64,000 nucleotides of DNA from Nematostella vectensis (GCF_932526225.1 NC_064035.1:1156501-1220500); one strand, 5' to 3'; counted from the first letter of the stretch, positions 1 through 13,350 are shown. Notes: generated by a model from the letters alone, not told the origin. Translations and numbers: made by a program.

Positions 1-115
1 TGTACGGTTACGGAGTAATAAATTTAGAGCTCGAGTGTACGGTTACGGAGTAATAAATTTAGAGCTCGGGTGTACGGTTACGGAGTAATAAATTTAGAGC
101 TCGAGTGTACGGTTA
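1..115. repeat. 35-bp tandem repeat, about 3.3 copies
   Basis: Three near-identical 35-bp units (each starting tgtacggttacggag and ending tagagctcgag) run from the window edge, with a fourth broken off after about ten bases. The array probably continues outside the window. Confidence 0.9.
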
Positions 116-1619
116 CGGACTTCCCGGCATCCTTTCTGACCGCTAGTTGGATAATAAGTCAAATTGATTTTGCTTTTGACACTTTTGACAGAGTCCTGGG
201 CACAATCCACATTCGTAGGATAATTAGTAAATAAAGCCCTTCTGGCGGCTGGTATATTGGCTGGTAATGTCCAAGGATGAGAAATGGTACGAAAAATAAA
301 CAGCTGGCCGAGAAGCGAAGCTTGACTGTAAAAACGAGCGCGCGCTGTTATTTTTTGCCATTTGCGTAAGATAAAAATCCATGCAACTATTTTTATATCA
401 GAAAAAAAACTCTTGCATTTGACTGATGGATTTACACCTAGAAAGTTTTTTATTGTTCTGCTATGCTGAAGTTTTTTTGTTATTGCTTTTTCTTTCACGT
501 TTCATGATAAATTCTATAAAATTAATTATAATTCTATAAAAGAAATCGAACCTTTCTTTTGTGTGCGTTCATAGCGCTTTGAAAACCTTGGTGTTTGTTT
601 GCGGAGTTATTAAGCAGAAGAAAAGCGAGTTTTGACTGCACAAAAATGTTCACAGGACAGACATCACTTTGGCTGGACGTTATCGAATGATATTTGTCAT
701 GTGAAAATGTGCAAATTGCTGGTTATCAGTCACGTGCGGATTTACCTGTCACGTGACGCCAGAAGGCTAAAAGCTGCAGTCTCATCGACACTCTCAAAGA
801 TTCCCACGTGCAGTTGAGTAGATTTGTGGTCCAGTACGATAGTATGGACAAGGCAGTAGAAACTGGAACACATTATGAAAAGCGAAGTATTGAATAAGAA
901 CAAGCCTCATAAACCAGACTTCATTTATTTTGCACAGGGTTGGCTTATAATGGAGGGTGGATGATGGTCGGATGGGCGGCTTATAACTGATCCAGTGGGT
1001 CCTTTTAGGTCACATAGATACTTCATGCTGAATTGAATTTGTCGCGTCAGCAAAGTCAAGCAGGCGAAGGTACATGGACAGTGCCTCCCATCCCTCAGAC
1101 ATTTATTTTCTTTAAACAAAATAACTTTTTTTTTACTAAAAATGGGGGTGGATATCCACCCAATCCACCCCCTCCCCTTTATCCTCCCGTGCTGCAACAT
1201 AGCGCAACACAGTCATAGTGTGAACCCCCATGGTGGGCGGGCTGTACTCACGTTTCTGTGCACAAAGAAGAGGCGTGGCTCGGATAAAGTACCGAACTCC
1301 CCACTGGACATCGAGCAGAAATTTACGCAGGGGGGTGGGCTCGTTACTCATAATCAGGTCGGCCATGACACCGGCGAGTCTGAGACAACGGCACAAAAAC
1401 GTCAAACACTGAAAAACCTTTCTATTAAGGCTGATTTAGAAAGAATGAATTAGTCGTATGCGACCTGCCTAAAACATGTCTAATCCCTGAATTACACACT
1501 ACGACTTTCGTAGTCTAGCATCTTAGAGGAGTCGTAGGCTGATTTACACTCTTTGACTCGAGTTGTGTAGAGGTGTCGCGGGCAAGTTGCATACAACTAA
1601 ATCCTGCTGTCTAGATCAG
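116..1619. other. Intergenic DNA, no supported gene
   Basis: Short open frames occur on both strands but none has a recognisable domain, good splice context or protein-like composition. The only structure seen is low-complexity C/T-rich and G-rich sequence near 1140-1200. Confidence 0.5.
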
Positions 1620-4600
1620 CCTATAAGGGCCAAATAGGACCAATAGGACGACCAATAGGACGACCAATAGGACGACCAATAGGACGACCAATAGGACGAC
1701 CAATAGGACCAATAGGACGACCAATAGGACGACCAATAGGACCAATAGGTACCAATAGGTACCAATAGGACCAATAGGTACCAATAGGACCAATAGGACC
1801 AATAGGACGACCAATAGGACCAATAGGACGACCAATAAGACCAATAGGACGACCAATAGGACGACCAATAGGTACCAATAGGACGACCAATAGGACGACC
1901 AATAGGACGACCAGTAGGACGGCCAATAGGACGACCAGTAGGACGGCCAATAGGACGACCAGTAGGACGGCCAATAGGACGACCAATAGGACTGCCAATA
2001 GGACGACCAATAGGACTGCCAATAGGACGACCAATAGGACGACCAATAGGACGACCAATAGGACGACCAATAGGTACCAATAGGTACCAATAGGTACCAA
2101 TAGGACCAATAGGTACCAATAGGTACCAATAGGACCAATAGGTACCAATAGGTACCAATAGGTACCAATAGGTACCAATAGGTACCAATAGGCACCAATA
2201 GGTACCAATAGGTACCAATAGGACCAATGGGTACAAATAGGTACCAATAGGACCAATAGGTACCAATGGGTACCAATAGGTACCAATAGGACCAATGGGT
2301 ACCAATAGGTACCAATAGGTACCAATAGGTACCAATAGGACCAATAGGTACCAATAGGACCAATAGGTACCAATAGGTACCAATAGGTACCAATGGGTAC
2401 CAATAGGACCAATAGGTACCAATAGGTACCAATGGGTACCAATAGGTACCAATGGGTACCAATAGGACCAATAGGTACCAATAGGTACCAATAGGACCAA
2501 TAGGTACCAATAGGTACCAATAGGTACCAATGGGTACCAATAGGTACCAATGGGTACCAATAGGTACCAATAGGACCAATAGGACCAATAGGTACCAATA
2601 GGACCAATAGGACCAATAGGTACCAATAGGACCAATAGGTACCAATAGGACCAATGGGTACAAATAGGTACCAATGGGTACCAATAGGTACCAATAGGAC
2701 CAATAGGTACCAATAGGACCAATAGGTACCAATAGGACCAATGGGTACCAATAGGACCAATGGGTACCAATAGGACCAATAGGTACCAATAGGTACCAAT
2801 AGGACCAATAGGTACCAATAGGTACCAATAGGTACCAATAGGACCAATAGGACCAATGGGTACCAATAGGACCAATATGTACCAATAGGACCAATAGGAC
2901 CAATAGGTACCAATGGGTACCAATGGGTACCAATGGGTACCAATAGGTACCAATAGGTACCAATAGGTACCAATAGGTACCAATAGGTACCAATAGGACC
3001 AATAGGTACCAATAGGACCTATAGGTACCAATAGGACGACCAATAGGACCAATAGGTACTAATAGGTACCAATAGGACCAATAGCTACCAATAGGACCAA
3101 TAGGTACCAATAGGTACCAATAGGAACCAATAGGTACCAATAGGACCAATAGGTACCAATAGGAACCAATAGGACCAATAGGTACCAATAGGTACCAATA
3201 GGTACCAATAGGTACCAATAGGTACCAATAGGACCAATAGGAACAATAGGTACCAATAGGTACCAATAGGTACCAATAGGTACCAATAGGTACCAATAGG
3301 TACCAATAGGTACCAATAGGTACCAATAGGTACCAATAGGTACCAATAGGTACCAATGGGTACCAATGGGTACCAATGGGTACCAATGGGTACCAATGGG
3401 TACCAATGGGTACCAATGGGTACCAATGGGTACCAATGGGTACCAATGGGTACCAATGGGTACCAATGGGTACCAATGGGTACCAATGGGTACCAATGGG
3501 TACCAATGGGTACCAATGGGTACCAATGGGTACCAATGGGTACCAATGGGTACCAATGGGTACCAATGGGTACCAATGGGTACCAATGGGTACCAATGGG
3601 TACCAATGGGTACCAATGGGTACCAATAGGTACCAATAGGTACCAATAGGTACCAATAGGACCAATAGGTACCAATAGGACCAATGGGTACAAATAGGTA
3701 CCAATAGGACCAATAGGTACCAATGGGTACCAATAGGACCAATAGGTACCAATGGGTACCAATGGGTACCAATAGGACCAATGGGTACCAATAGGTACCA
3801 ATAGGACCAATAGGTACCAATAGGTACCAATAGGACCAATAGGACCAATGGGTACCAATAGGACCAATAGGTACCAATAGGTACCAATAGGTACCAATGG
3901 GTACCAATGGGTACCAATGGGTACCAATGGGTACCAATAGGTACCAATAGGTACCAATAGGTACCAATAGGACCAATAGGTACCAATGGGTACCAATGGG
4001 TACCAATAGGTACCAATAGGTACCAATAGGTACCAATAGGACCAATAGGTACCAATAGGAACCAATAGGTACCAATAGGACCAATAGGTACCAATAGGAC
4101 CAATAGGTACCAATAGGACCAATAGGACCAATAGGTACCAATAGGTACCAATAGGACCAATAGGTACCAATAGGTACCAATAGGACCAATAGGTACCAAT
4201 AGGACCAATAGGTACCAATAGGACCAAAAGGTACCAAATAGGACCAATAGGTACCAATAGGACCAATAGGACCAATAGGTACCAATAGGACCAATAGGTA
4301 CCAATAGGACCAATAGGTACCAATAGGTACCAATAGGACCAATAGGTACCAATAGGACCAATATAACCAATAGGACCAATAGGACCAATAGAACCAATAG
4401 GACCAATAGGACCAATAGGTACCAATAGGTACCAATAGGTACCAATAGGTACCAATAGGTACCAATAGGTACCAATAGGTACCAATAGGTACCAATAGGT
4501 ACCAATAGGACCAATAGGTACCAATAGGACCAATGGGTACAAATAGGTACCAATAGGACCAATAGGTACCAATGGGTACCAATAGGTACCAATAGGACCA

Positions 4601-5385
4601 ATAGGTACCAATGGGTACCAATGGGTACCAATAGGACCAATGGGTACCAATAGGTACCAATAGGACCAATAGGTACCAATAGGTACCAATAGGTACCAAT
4701 AGGTACCAATAGGACCAATAGGACCAATGGGTACCAATAGGACCAATAGGTACCAATAGGTACCAATAGGTACCAATGGGTACCAATGGGTACCAATGGG
4801 TACCAATAGGACCAATAGGTACCAATAGGTACCAATAGGACCAATAGGTACCAATAGGACCAATAGGTACCAATAGGACCAATAGGACCAATAGGTACCA
4901 ATAGGACGACCAATAGGACCAATAGGTACCAATAGGTACCAATAGGACCAATAGGTACCAATAGGACCAATAGGACCAATAGGTACCAATAGGTACCAAT
5001 AGGACCAATAGGTACCAATAGGTACCAATAGGACCAATAGGTACCAATAGGACCAATAGGTACCAATAGGACCAAAAGGTACCAAATAGGACCAATAGGA
5101 CCAATAGGTACCAATAGGACCAATAGGACCAATAGGTACCAATAGGACCAATAGGTACCAATAGGACCAATAGGTACCAATAGGTACCAATAGGACCAAT
5201 AGGACCAATAGGACCAATAGAACCAATAGGACCAATAGGACCAATAGGTACCAATAGGACCAATAAGTACCAATAGGACCAATAGGTAGCAATAGGACCA
5301 ATAGGTACCAAATAGGACCAATAGGTACCAATAGGACCAATAGGTACCAATAGGACCAATAGGTACCAAATAGGACCAATAGGTG
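1620..5385. repeat. 3.8-kb CCAATA minisatellite (9-, 10- and 12-bp units)
   Basis: The array is built from three related units that all end in CCAATA: GGTACCAATA (10 bp), GGACCAATA (9 bp) and GGACGACCAATA (12 bp). The 12-bp type is concentrated at 1630-2070. The 10- and 9-bp types are interspersed in the rest. A variant ending CCAATGG forms an uninterrupted block at about 3351-3625. The minus strand has no stop in any frame over most of the array, which explains several very long open frames (up to 1353 codons of T/Y/W/L/V/P/I/G). I regard these as non-coding artefacts. Confidence 0.95.
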
Positions 5386-5438
5386 CTAAACGTCGAAGTT
5401 ACAGCACTTACCGGTGCCGTCCAATTATCAGCGCGCTC

Positions 5439-5568
5439 ACAGAAGGAGATACGGTATAAAATATAACAGAAGGAGATACGGTATAATATATAACAGAAGG
5501 AGATACGGTATAAAATATAACAGAAGGAGATACGGTATAAAATGACAGAAGGAGATACGGTATAAAAC
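5439..5568. repeat. 26-27-bp tandem repeat, 5 copies
   Basis: Five copies of a unit beginning acagaaggagatacggtata, with slightly variable A/T-rich ends, lie just beyond the CCAATA minisatellite. No gene overlaps them. Confidence 0.9.
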
Positions 5569-5677
5569 GAAAGCCACATTGGTCGCTGGTATGCTCGTTT
5601 TCTCTTGACGCTCTCAGCAACAACCTGCTTATTTTTATTATCACTTTTGTCACCAAAAGTTCTTGGGCCCAAAAAAT

Positions 5678-5739
5678 GGCAGTGAATAACGCGTTAAATG
5701 ATGGCCGTGGCAGTGAATAACCCGTTAAATGATGGCCGT
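5678..5739. repeat. 31-bp direct duplication
   Basis: Two adjacent copies of a 31-bp unit beginning ggcagtgaataac differ at a single base (acgcg versus acccg). Confidence 0.85.
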
Positions 5740-6273
5740 GGCCGTTTATAATATATAAACCGGTGCTTGAGTGGCCAATAGCTCGGGACTTTGTAGAGTT
5801 GGTGACCGCTTGATAAGAACACTACGGTACAGCAAGTTCAATGTGAACAGACTTTTTAAAATTCGACTTTGACATTATTCTAGTTCGTTAAAAGGTCACT
5901 AAGAAAACAAAACGTTATCGAACGAGCGACGCTGGCGAATTAAACCCTGAACCCTATGGAAGTATTGTGTTTTCCTAAGTGCTGCTGAGTCAAGGAACTC
6001 TGCTTGGAATTATCTTTTTTACACATTTGTCGTAGCTCTAGTTTAACATGAACAAATAAAAGACAACTGTGTTAAGTGTTGAAAAACACAATTTGTATTC
6101 ATCCGCTTGGCTCTCTTAGGGTCTCTCTCAGGACTTCAATGTCTTTTATCTTATTCCTCAAGCCTATTATCCAGCTGCGACCGGCTATTTGTGACGTTTA
6201 GCTCAACACTTTCCTCTTAACCACTTTTCAATAGTCTCTTTATCCTGCTGTTGTTTTTGATAACAAAGTTTCC

Positions 6274-9200
6274 CTATCTGGAAAGGAAATCTATGGCATA
6301 TACTACAATATATCTTCCTTCTCTACAGGAGGTTTTACCTTCCAGCGAATTCAACCCCAAGACGTTGATCCTTGCTGTTGTTGAAACCCTGGACCAGTAG
6401 CCTCGCAAATATCCGGCCCTGCCTGAAAGACAAGCAATCGTCAGTCCGTCTAAAGTAACAAATGCGCGCAGCGCACGGGTAGTGTCAGCTGCGCATCTAG
6501 GTTGCGCGAACATAATTTTCTTACGCGGCTTTCTGTCTCAGAAAAACCGTACATAAATGTGGGGTGTCATGTATTGCAAACATAATATCGAGGAATTATA
6601 TTTCATCTTTAACTTTTTCCTTTAGCCGTACAACTATTGGATTTCTCGAATTTTCGGGTTATTTTCATTAGCTAGCTCCACTCTTTGCTTGTCGCCCAGT
6701 GAAAATACCAGAAGTCCTTTTGTTAAAGATTTGATCTTTTTGTACGAAACTCAACACGCAACATAGTGCTACAACCAGTAAAACTTCATGAGCTAGGCAA
6801 CATACAACATAGTGTTGTAACCCAGTAAAACATTGATGAGCCAGGCAACACACAACATAGTGTTGTAACCCAGTAAAACATTCATGAGCCAGGCAACATA
6901 CAACATAGTGTTGTAACCCAGTAAAACATTGATGAGCCAGGCAACACACAACATAGTGTTGTAACCCAGTAAAACATTGATGAGCCAGGCAACATACAAC
7001 ATAGTGTTGTAACCCAGTAAAACATTGATGAGCCAGACAACATACAACATAGTGTTGTAACCCAGTAAAACATTGATGAGCCAGACAACATGCAACATAG
7101 TGTTGTAACCCAGTAAAACATTGATGAGCCAGGCAACACACAACATAGTGTTGTAACCCAGTAAAACATTGATGAGCCAGGCAACACACAACATAGTGTT
7201 GTAACCCAGTAAAACATTGATGAGCCAGCCAACATGCAACATAGTGTTGTAACCCAGTAAAACATTGATGAGCCAGGCAACATACAACATAGTGTTGTAA
7301 CCCAGTAAAACATTGATGAGCCAGGCAACATACAACATAGTGTTGTAACCCAGTAAAACATTGATGAGCCAGGCAAAATGTAACATAGTGTTGTAACCAG
7401 TAAAACATTGATAAGCCAGGCAACATACAACATAGTGTTGTAACCAGTAAAACATCGATGAGCCAGGCAACACGCAACATAGTGTTGTAACCAGTAAAAC
7501 ATTGATGAGCCAGACAACATGCAACATAGGCAAGCAACATGCAACAGAGTGTGATGGACAGTAAAACATCGCTGGGCTTAGTAATAATACTTGTTTTATT
7601 TAACGATGCTGTTGTTGCTTTGCAAGAAACGACTAATATACAGGTGAAATCGAAACATATCGCGTTCGGTTAAGTTGCAAATGAGTTGCTAATGGCGCCA
7701 GAGCATTTCATCACTTCCTGTTCTATTAGACTTTGATATGAACTAAGTCCACTGACACGCGGGAAGTATTGGCGTGTTACACAGATCATGTTCACAAGAG
7801 ACTTCTCATCTAAGAAAATGACTAACCTGACTGTAATCCATTAGGGGTATGCTATTAGAACATACCCCCCCCCCCCCCCCCCCCCGTAATGCAATTTTAT
7901 GAGACATTCTGTTTCAGGAAAAAAAGAACTGTCCCATCCGACGGTACCAGTCATCGACCAACAAAAACACAACTGGCCTCTCTTCAAATAAAAACAAGTC
8001 CCGGTCAGCTGACGGCTATAACGACTATTCTAAAAGTGGATTTGATCAGAAATGAACGTCCACAAGACGAACGGCCTTTTCAAATTTCTCGACTGTGCAT
8101 TTTTCTCCAATTCAGGTTATGTAAAAATAAGGAAGAATTTTTTTATGTTTGAGTAGAATCCAGATCCTTTTGTTTCTGTTCAAGCATGTTTACGATTTAT
8201 CTTTTCTGGATCATTTTTAAGGGATGTAATCGATGATTTAGTGCCAAAACAGCAAATTGAATCAATTTTTATGGAATGACTCAGGACACCTGTAGCGAGC
8301 TTTGCACAGAAGGAAAAAAAATTAAGAGTTAAGTAGTTTTTTTGCCAGGATTTCCGACTCTAAACAACACATCGGCACAAGAAGAGAGCTTAGAATGGAT
8401 CATTGCCTTTTCTGTTTGTCTTGAAAATGTACATAGTCATTGAGAACAATAAACAAACGCGAAAAAATAAACTTGTTAACAAGTCCTCATGCACAACACG
8501 TATACACATATCGTAATAGATTATAGCCGCTAATGCATCCAGTATAATAGATATTTAAAAATACTTTAAAAAATGCATGATTGAATCAATATAACGACAT
8601 TGATCATTATTTCATGCATACAAAAACAAAACAAAAAACCTCATATTGAATATGTACCTGAAGATGTAGATCATGTGTTTGGAAGTTGAAGCAGCCTTGT
8701 GGTTCCAGGGAGAGTTGCGTACGGATGCGGAGGGCTCATTCACACTTGCCGGGTCCCAACGGAAAGCCCGGAACTCCTGGCCAGCACGCGGAGCATTCTC
8801 CGTCTCCTCAATATAGAAGCTCGTGGGTAGAGGATCTTTTAATTTATCGTGCCAATAATCTCTAAAATAGTTCGAGGCGCCGAGCTCGTTTTCGAACATC
8901 ACATAATTGGTAGCAATACGTTTTACGTATCGATCTTGCTCCTCGATGTTGGCCGTACTCTGCCAAACGGCCTGGCCGCACTGTAGCCCCTCAAATCGCC
9001 TGAGATTCTCGTCTTTGCCTTTACAATAAATCGCGCACTCTGTCCTGTTCGTTGACCACCGTCTGGCTTTCAGTTGAAGTCCCTGCCCGAGAGGGAAGTA
9101 CATTGGCGAGAGAAATATGCTTGCCAAGTTCGGTGCACTCACGTCCACGAAGATGATCAACGCACAAGTCACAACAGTGATGGCTAGCGACACACTGACT

Positions 9201-9274
9201 AGAACGAGTCGAAGACTCGGCAGTGGCCACGGGTTTTTGGGTTTTGATGAAACGCTGACCTTCTTTGGAATCAT
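6274..9274 (-). CDS. Predicted small type II membrane protein (three exons)
   Basis: Proposed join on the minus strand: 9274-8658, 6422-6339, 6277-6274, giving about 234 aa. The first exon opens with a short basic, Ser/Pro-rich N-terminus. A single hydrophobic segment follows at about residues 24-44 (LVLVSVSLAITVVTCALIIF), and then a soluble stretch of about 160 residues with several Cys and an N-x-T site (NRT), the arrangement of a type II protein with a lumenal or extracellular C-terminus. The donor at 8657 is CAG|GTACAT. The second exon has a good acceptor (gtctttcag) and keeps frame for 27 codons (…GRIFARLLVQGF…). The last exon would add only one base plus the stop. Without splicing, the first exon reads on to a stop at 8612. 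I do not recognise the family. Glycosyltransferases often share this topology, but no signature motif was seen. The first exon is well supported, the 3' structure only moderately. Confidence 0.5.
6752..7535. repeat. 48-bp minisatellite, about 16 copies
   Basis: Units of 48 bp contain tgttgtaacccagtaaaaca followed by ttgatgagccaggcaac. Because 48 is divisible by three, all three minus-strand frames stay open for long stretches (up to 290 codons), but the translations are pure repeat with no domain. The array lies in the first intron of the predicted type II membrane protein gene. Confidence 0.93.
7536..8657. other. Intronic or intergenic DNA with a poly-C tract
   Basis: No gene is supported here. 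A run of about 19 C lies at 7866-7885. The rest is AT-rich, and the short plus-strand frame at 7889-8152 shows no domain. Confidence 0.5.
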
Positions 9275-9812
9275 CTTCCTTCTATTTCTTGTAATGCACC
9301 TTGATTGGGGTTCTAATAGTTAAATTTCTAGCGAGAAAAATAGAAACATTTGTATATGATACTAGAATCGTATTGTAAATTATACAGAATAGCAGGTACT
9401 TCTTTCATAAAAATACACACACACCGTTAAAAGCTATCCCCGACAAAGGAAAATAAAACACACTTACTAGGATAAAACAACGGAGAGATGTAGATTCAAA
9501 TGACGTCTGATCGCAATAAGATCTCTAGAAACTCATTTAATTTTCTAACGAATTATTCTTTTTTCTCTCTTTGTTTGAGTCTCGTCGATATTCTGCATAT
9601 ATTATCAAGCGACTTTGAGTTATTCAGACTAAGTGAAATGTGATTGGTCCAGGCACTAGTATTATTACAAGGTAAACAACGGCTAGCACGGATGGCATGG
9701 ACACAGAGGCTTCGCTAAACACCTGGCCCGTTACCGATGAAAACTCTATATCATACTTTTATACGTATACTTTTACTGTTAACTTCAGAGATAAATTCGG
9801 AGATAAATTCAG
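9275..9812. other. AT-rich 5' flank of the type II membrane protein gene
   Basis: This stretch lies upstream of the predicted start at 9274 on the minus strand and is the likely location of its promoter. No specific element was recognised. Confidence 0.35.
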
Positions 9813-10079
9813 TTATCCAACCTGAACATTCTTGCTTTCTTGATATTTCCATGGTGTATTTTTCAAGCGCCGGCTCGATCTTGGGAATAGGTGGGTAGTC
9901 GAAAAGATTAGGCGAGCAAAAAAAGTAAAATTATAAAGCAACATCAACAACTGAGAAATCGAATTCCACTCGTCTTGAGTCGATATACCCTCGGGGTAAA
10001 GCTCGGTCGGCAGGTGGATTTCTCCTGGGTTTGGTTTCTCCGGGGTTTGTGTCTCATCAAATAAAAGCTGCCGACTCAT
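9735..10079 (-). pseudogene. Frame-broken ORF of unknown function
   Basis: An open frame starts at 10079 (MSRQLLFDETQTPEKPNPGE) and stays protein-like to about 9920. At a seven-T run around 9918-9924 the protein-like character moves to another frame, which reads LFDYPPIPKIEPALEKY and continues to a stop near 9736. A one-base indel in the homopolymer would join the two halves into about 115 aa. It may be a decayed gene, a sequencing error, or coincidence. No family is recognised and no splice structure could be fixed. Confidence 0.25.
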
Positions 10080-13000
10080 TTTCTTAGCGGTAATTTTCTT
10101 AGCGGTAGCCTAGAAAAAATACACTTTACTACTGTTTGAATAATCAAATACCGTACGACTTTGCAAAGTTCTTCAATTAAAATCCACAGACATTGACAAA
10201 ATGTTTGCGTTCATCACCATAACAATCCAACCCCAACCCCCCCCCCCCCCCCTTACCGTACGGAAGAATTGCGCAATGTAAAAAAAGGCCCTTTGTAGTC
10301 ATTATTGACACGCCCCGTATAGTCAAGATAGGAAATAATCTCAGCCTGAACCCTACTATTAGCATAGAAGCAAGCAGACTACATGATCTCGCCCAGCTCC
10401 GACCAAGGATCTTTTTGAGATGCAACGTGCCTATTGTACCAGAAACGCACTGTTACCACGTTACGGGGCCACGAGTTTACAGTTGCAGTTTGCGCCATGT
10501 ATCACAATTTTTGTAGAAACTCTATGAATGTATATAGCACTTGCGCATACCAGACAGATTATACAGGAAACTGTTTTTTAGACTTGTGAGCGCGCGAGTC
10601 AAACAAAACAACAAAAACCTCTGATAGGCGGGCTTGTTGGCTCGCATTCTGTTTTCCATCCCTCCTACTAGAATGTTCGCATACCAGCAGTCTTCCGTGT
10701 TTTTTGTCTATTTTGTTAAATAGAATGACGTCATAGCGTGTTTACCCACTGGAAAGCTCTGTTTGGAAGAACACGTTGCAAAGGCATATGCTTGCATTTC
10801 CCGCCGATGATTTTGTTTGCACTGTATGCTGTGGGCGCCTGGACAACACCTCTTTTGTTGGGCGCCCGAGTGAGCATGGGGTAGCACGTTTTATACACGA
10901 TGTTGGCACGGAGCTAAACCCCATGGTCCCCATGGGAATTTTCTCATTGCCAAAAAAAGCTTTGATGCTAAAAAAATAATAAAATATTGACCCATATGCA
11001 TCGCTTGTAAACAACTCGTACAAATATCTCCCAGGCTCGTACACAGGGGTGTGTACCAGTACGCGCAGGGTGCGCGCGCACCCCCCCCCCCCCCTTGGCG
11101 GCCAAAAAATTGGTCATTTCTTATTAAGGAATCCTCAAATTCTATGATTTTTCATGATACCTATGACTGCGCACCCCCCCCCCCCCCTAGTCAATTCTGT
11201 GTACGCGCCTGTCTCCTATATGTCAATGGTAAAAGAGTTTCCGCCACATGACCCATGTGCAAGCCTACGCAAGCTTGACTTCCGGTGCTCGAACGTGTAT
11301 TCTGACTCTGTTTACTAAATACTTTCAAACGACGAAGAATGTAGTATTTTTCCCTTTTAAAAGAATGGAAAATATGCTTATGCGAGTGTGTTTTGTTTAC
11401 CCGCCAATGTTTCTCGATTTTTTCAAGATTTTTGCTGGAATTGAAACTTAAAAAAGTTAAAACTGTATGATTTATTAGTAGGTTTAGTAAGTTTGTTAAC
11501 CAATTCAATGGCAGTTTTTAATAAACAGTTCCTGTCTTTTTGACTGGCTTTTAGATTCTGTAAGCCTTAGATTCTGTGAGCATTTGTTGCTCCGGGATGC
11601 TGCGGGCATACTTGTTCTTATCTATAGATAAGACATAAAACATATATGTTTTTCACAGTAAGCACCACAATGCCCGCATAAGACTATTTTCGTTAGCTGG
11701 TGTTCTAAGGATTCCGGGTCAACAAATGCTCACAGAATCTGTGCAGAAGGGTATCAAGGGTAAACACGGACAGGAGTATAGGGATTTGAGGATCAAAGAG
11801 AACATGTCTATAATACAGATAAAATAGACGGGACAAGAGGCGTCCTGCATTTGTCTTGTGTGTCCTCCCAGAAGAGATAGCGTAAATGCGCAACCCAGAA
11901 ACAGAATGTAGATAACTTGTGTTTTAGATTCGAAGTTCTGATTACAAACAAAGTTCGTGTGTTCGTGTTGTTATGTTCGAGCTACGTGATGTCCAAGTGA
12001 AAGGATTTGTTTACATGAACTTTACCTGCGTAAACAACATTACCTACGTAAACTTTGTGTAAACAACTCCTACGCGGCGGAGGGTATGTTAGCCGATAGC
12101 TTATAATGCCAACAGCTCCGAGAACTTGGAGTTTACATCCCCCTGTCAACGCCTCACGCTTCATACTGACGATTAGGCCGGTACAGATTGTAAGACTGCC
12201 AAAGACTTTAATTGCTTTTGAGCTTTATTTGAAGTTTTAAGGTAAGGCTAGTTGAGTCTTTGAAGGTTTATATCACTCGAAACTTTTTACTTTAGTTTAT
12301 AGTATTATTTGAAGGTTTATAGGTCTAATGTTTTCTGAAATAAAAACAGCGGGGGAGACCTTTTAAAGCCGGGATGGTTAGAGAAGTCATGGTTGTCATT
12401 GGGTATGAGGTTATACCAGACTAGTCAAGGCTAAGGCGTTTACTAACATTAATTTGGGAAACTTATTTAAGACTTTCGACCAAAGGTGAAGGATATCTTC
12501 TTTGCAATGTATATTGTAAGTCATAGCAGTTGCACCGCGCACTTTCTCAGCACTTGAAATTAGAGTCAATATTTCGTCTGGTTTTAAGAAATTTCAGAGA
12601 AGCATTTGCACCGGGTTTCACACAGTTTTCTAGTCGTACGACAAACACCAATGTATTACAGGGAGACAAATCCAAGCAAACAGGTGTAGCTAAAACATTA
12701 TAGAGAAATGAAAATCCTATACACTATCCGGTGTTTATAAAGTAAGCTTCTAACAAGATCTTGTTCTGCATTTCATGAAAATGTTTTTAAACGTTTTTGG
12801 GCGCACAATTTCTACTGTTACTTATTTCTTTTCGCGCGATTTATTTTGCAAGCCGTGGACGGTTTTTTTTTAGAAGATGGTTGGTTTTTGCGCAAACAAA
12901 TGTGGCAAGAAAATCGCTTAAATATATTTAGTTGTCAACAACAACTATCTTTTTCTTGCTCACTTTTTCTATACTGTGACTACTTTACATATAACAATCT

Positions 13001-13292
13001 TGTACACAAGAGATGATCGTGAGATTGTAAAACTTTATCATCTGTCGCGTCAATCAATGTCGATCATGAGGTGTCAATCAAAGCAGCATTGATGATAAAT
13101 GGCATTTCCATGAGGAAACACTTCACATAACGTCCATAATAAGCTTTCAAAACTTTTCAAAACATTTCCTATGTTTTTACACAAAAGCTATTCAAATCAG
13201 ATAGGTCATTAGTTCTAGCTTTTATATTCCAAACGTCACAAAACAAATAAAGCGTGTGATCCCTAATATCTGACGCGCGCTATTACTTACAG
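10080..13292. other. Intergenic DNA with poly-C tracts and a MITE
   Basis: No gene is supported. Poly-C tracts occur near 10238-10252, 11080-11094 and 11174-11187. One CRE-like palindrome (TGACGTCA) lies near 10724. A palindromic element is listed separately. The distal end (about 12.2-13.3 kb) is the presumed 5' flank of the RING-finger gene, and a plausible acceptor (attacttacag) ends at 13292, so a 5'-UTR exon may lie upstream. Confidence 0.4.
11569..11740. mobile_element. Short palindromic (MITE-like) element
   Basis: The sequence starting agattctgtgagcatttgtt at 11569 reappears as an imperfect reverse complement ending at 11740, giving terminal inverted repeats of about 30 bp around a core of about 110 bp. 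No coding capacity is seen and no clear target-site duplication was found. Confidence 0.55.
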
Positions 13293-13350
13293 GAAATCAA
13301 TTTGCGAGAGCTACAGAGACTTCAGAGCGCACACGAAGCAAACTTCTGTG

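Noticed and set aside
5439-5568. Strong bacterial-type ribosome-binding sequence (agaaggagata) repeated five times
   Set aside because: Coincidental; it lies in a tandem repeat in eukaryotic DNA with no adjacent start codon or gene.
1611-5672. 1353-codon and other very long minus-strand open frames
   Set aside because: They translate stop-free tandem repeats in all three frames and have no domain or gene structure.
6668-7569. Long minus-strand frames of 220-290 codons
   Set aside because: Pure translation of a 48-bp repeat divisible by three; all three frames are open.
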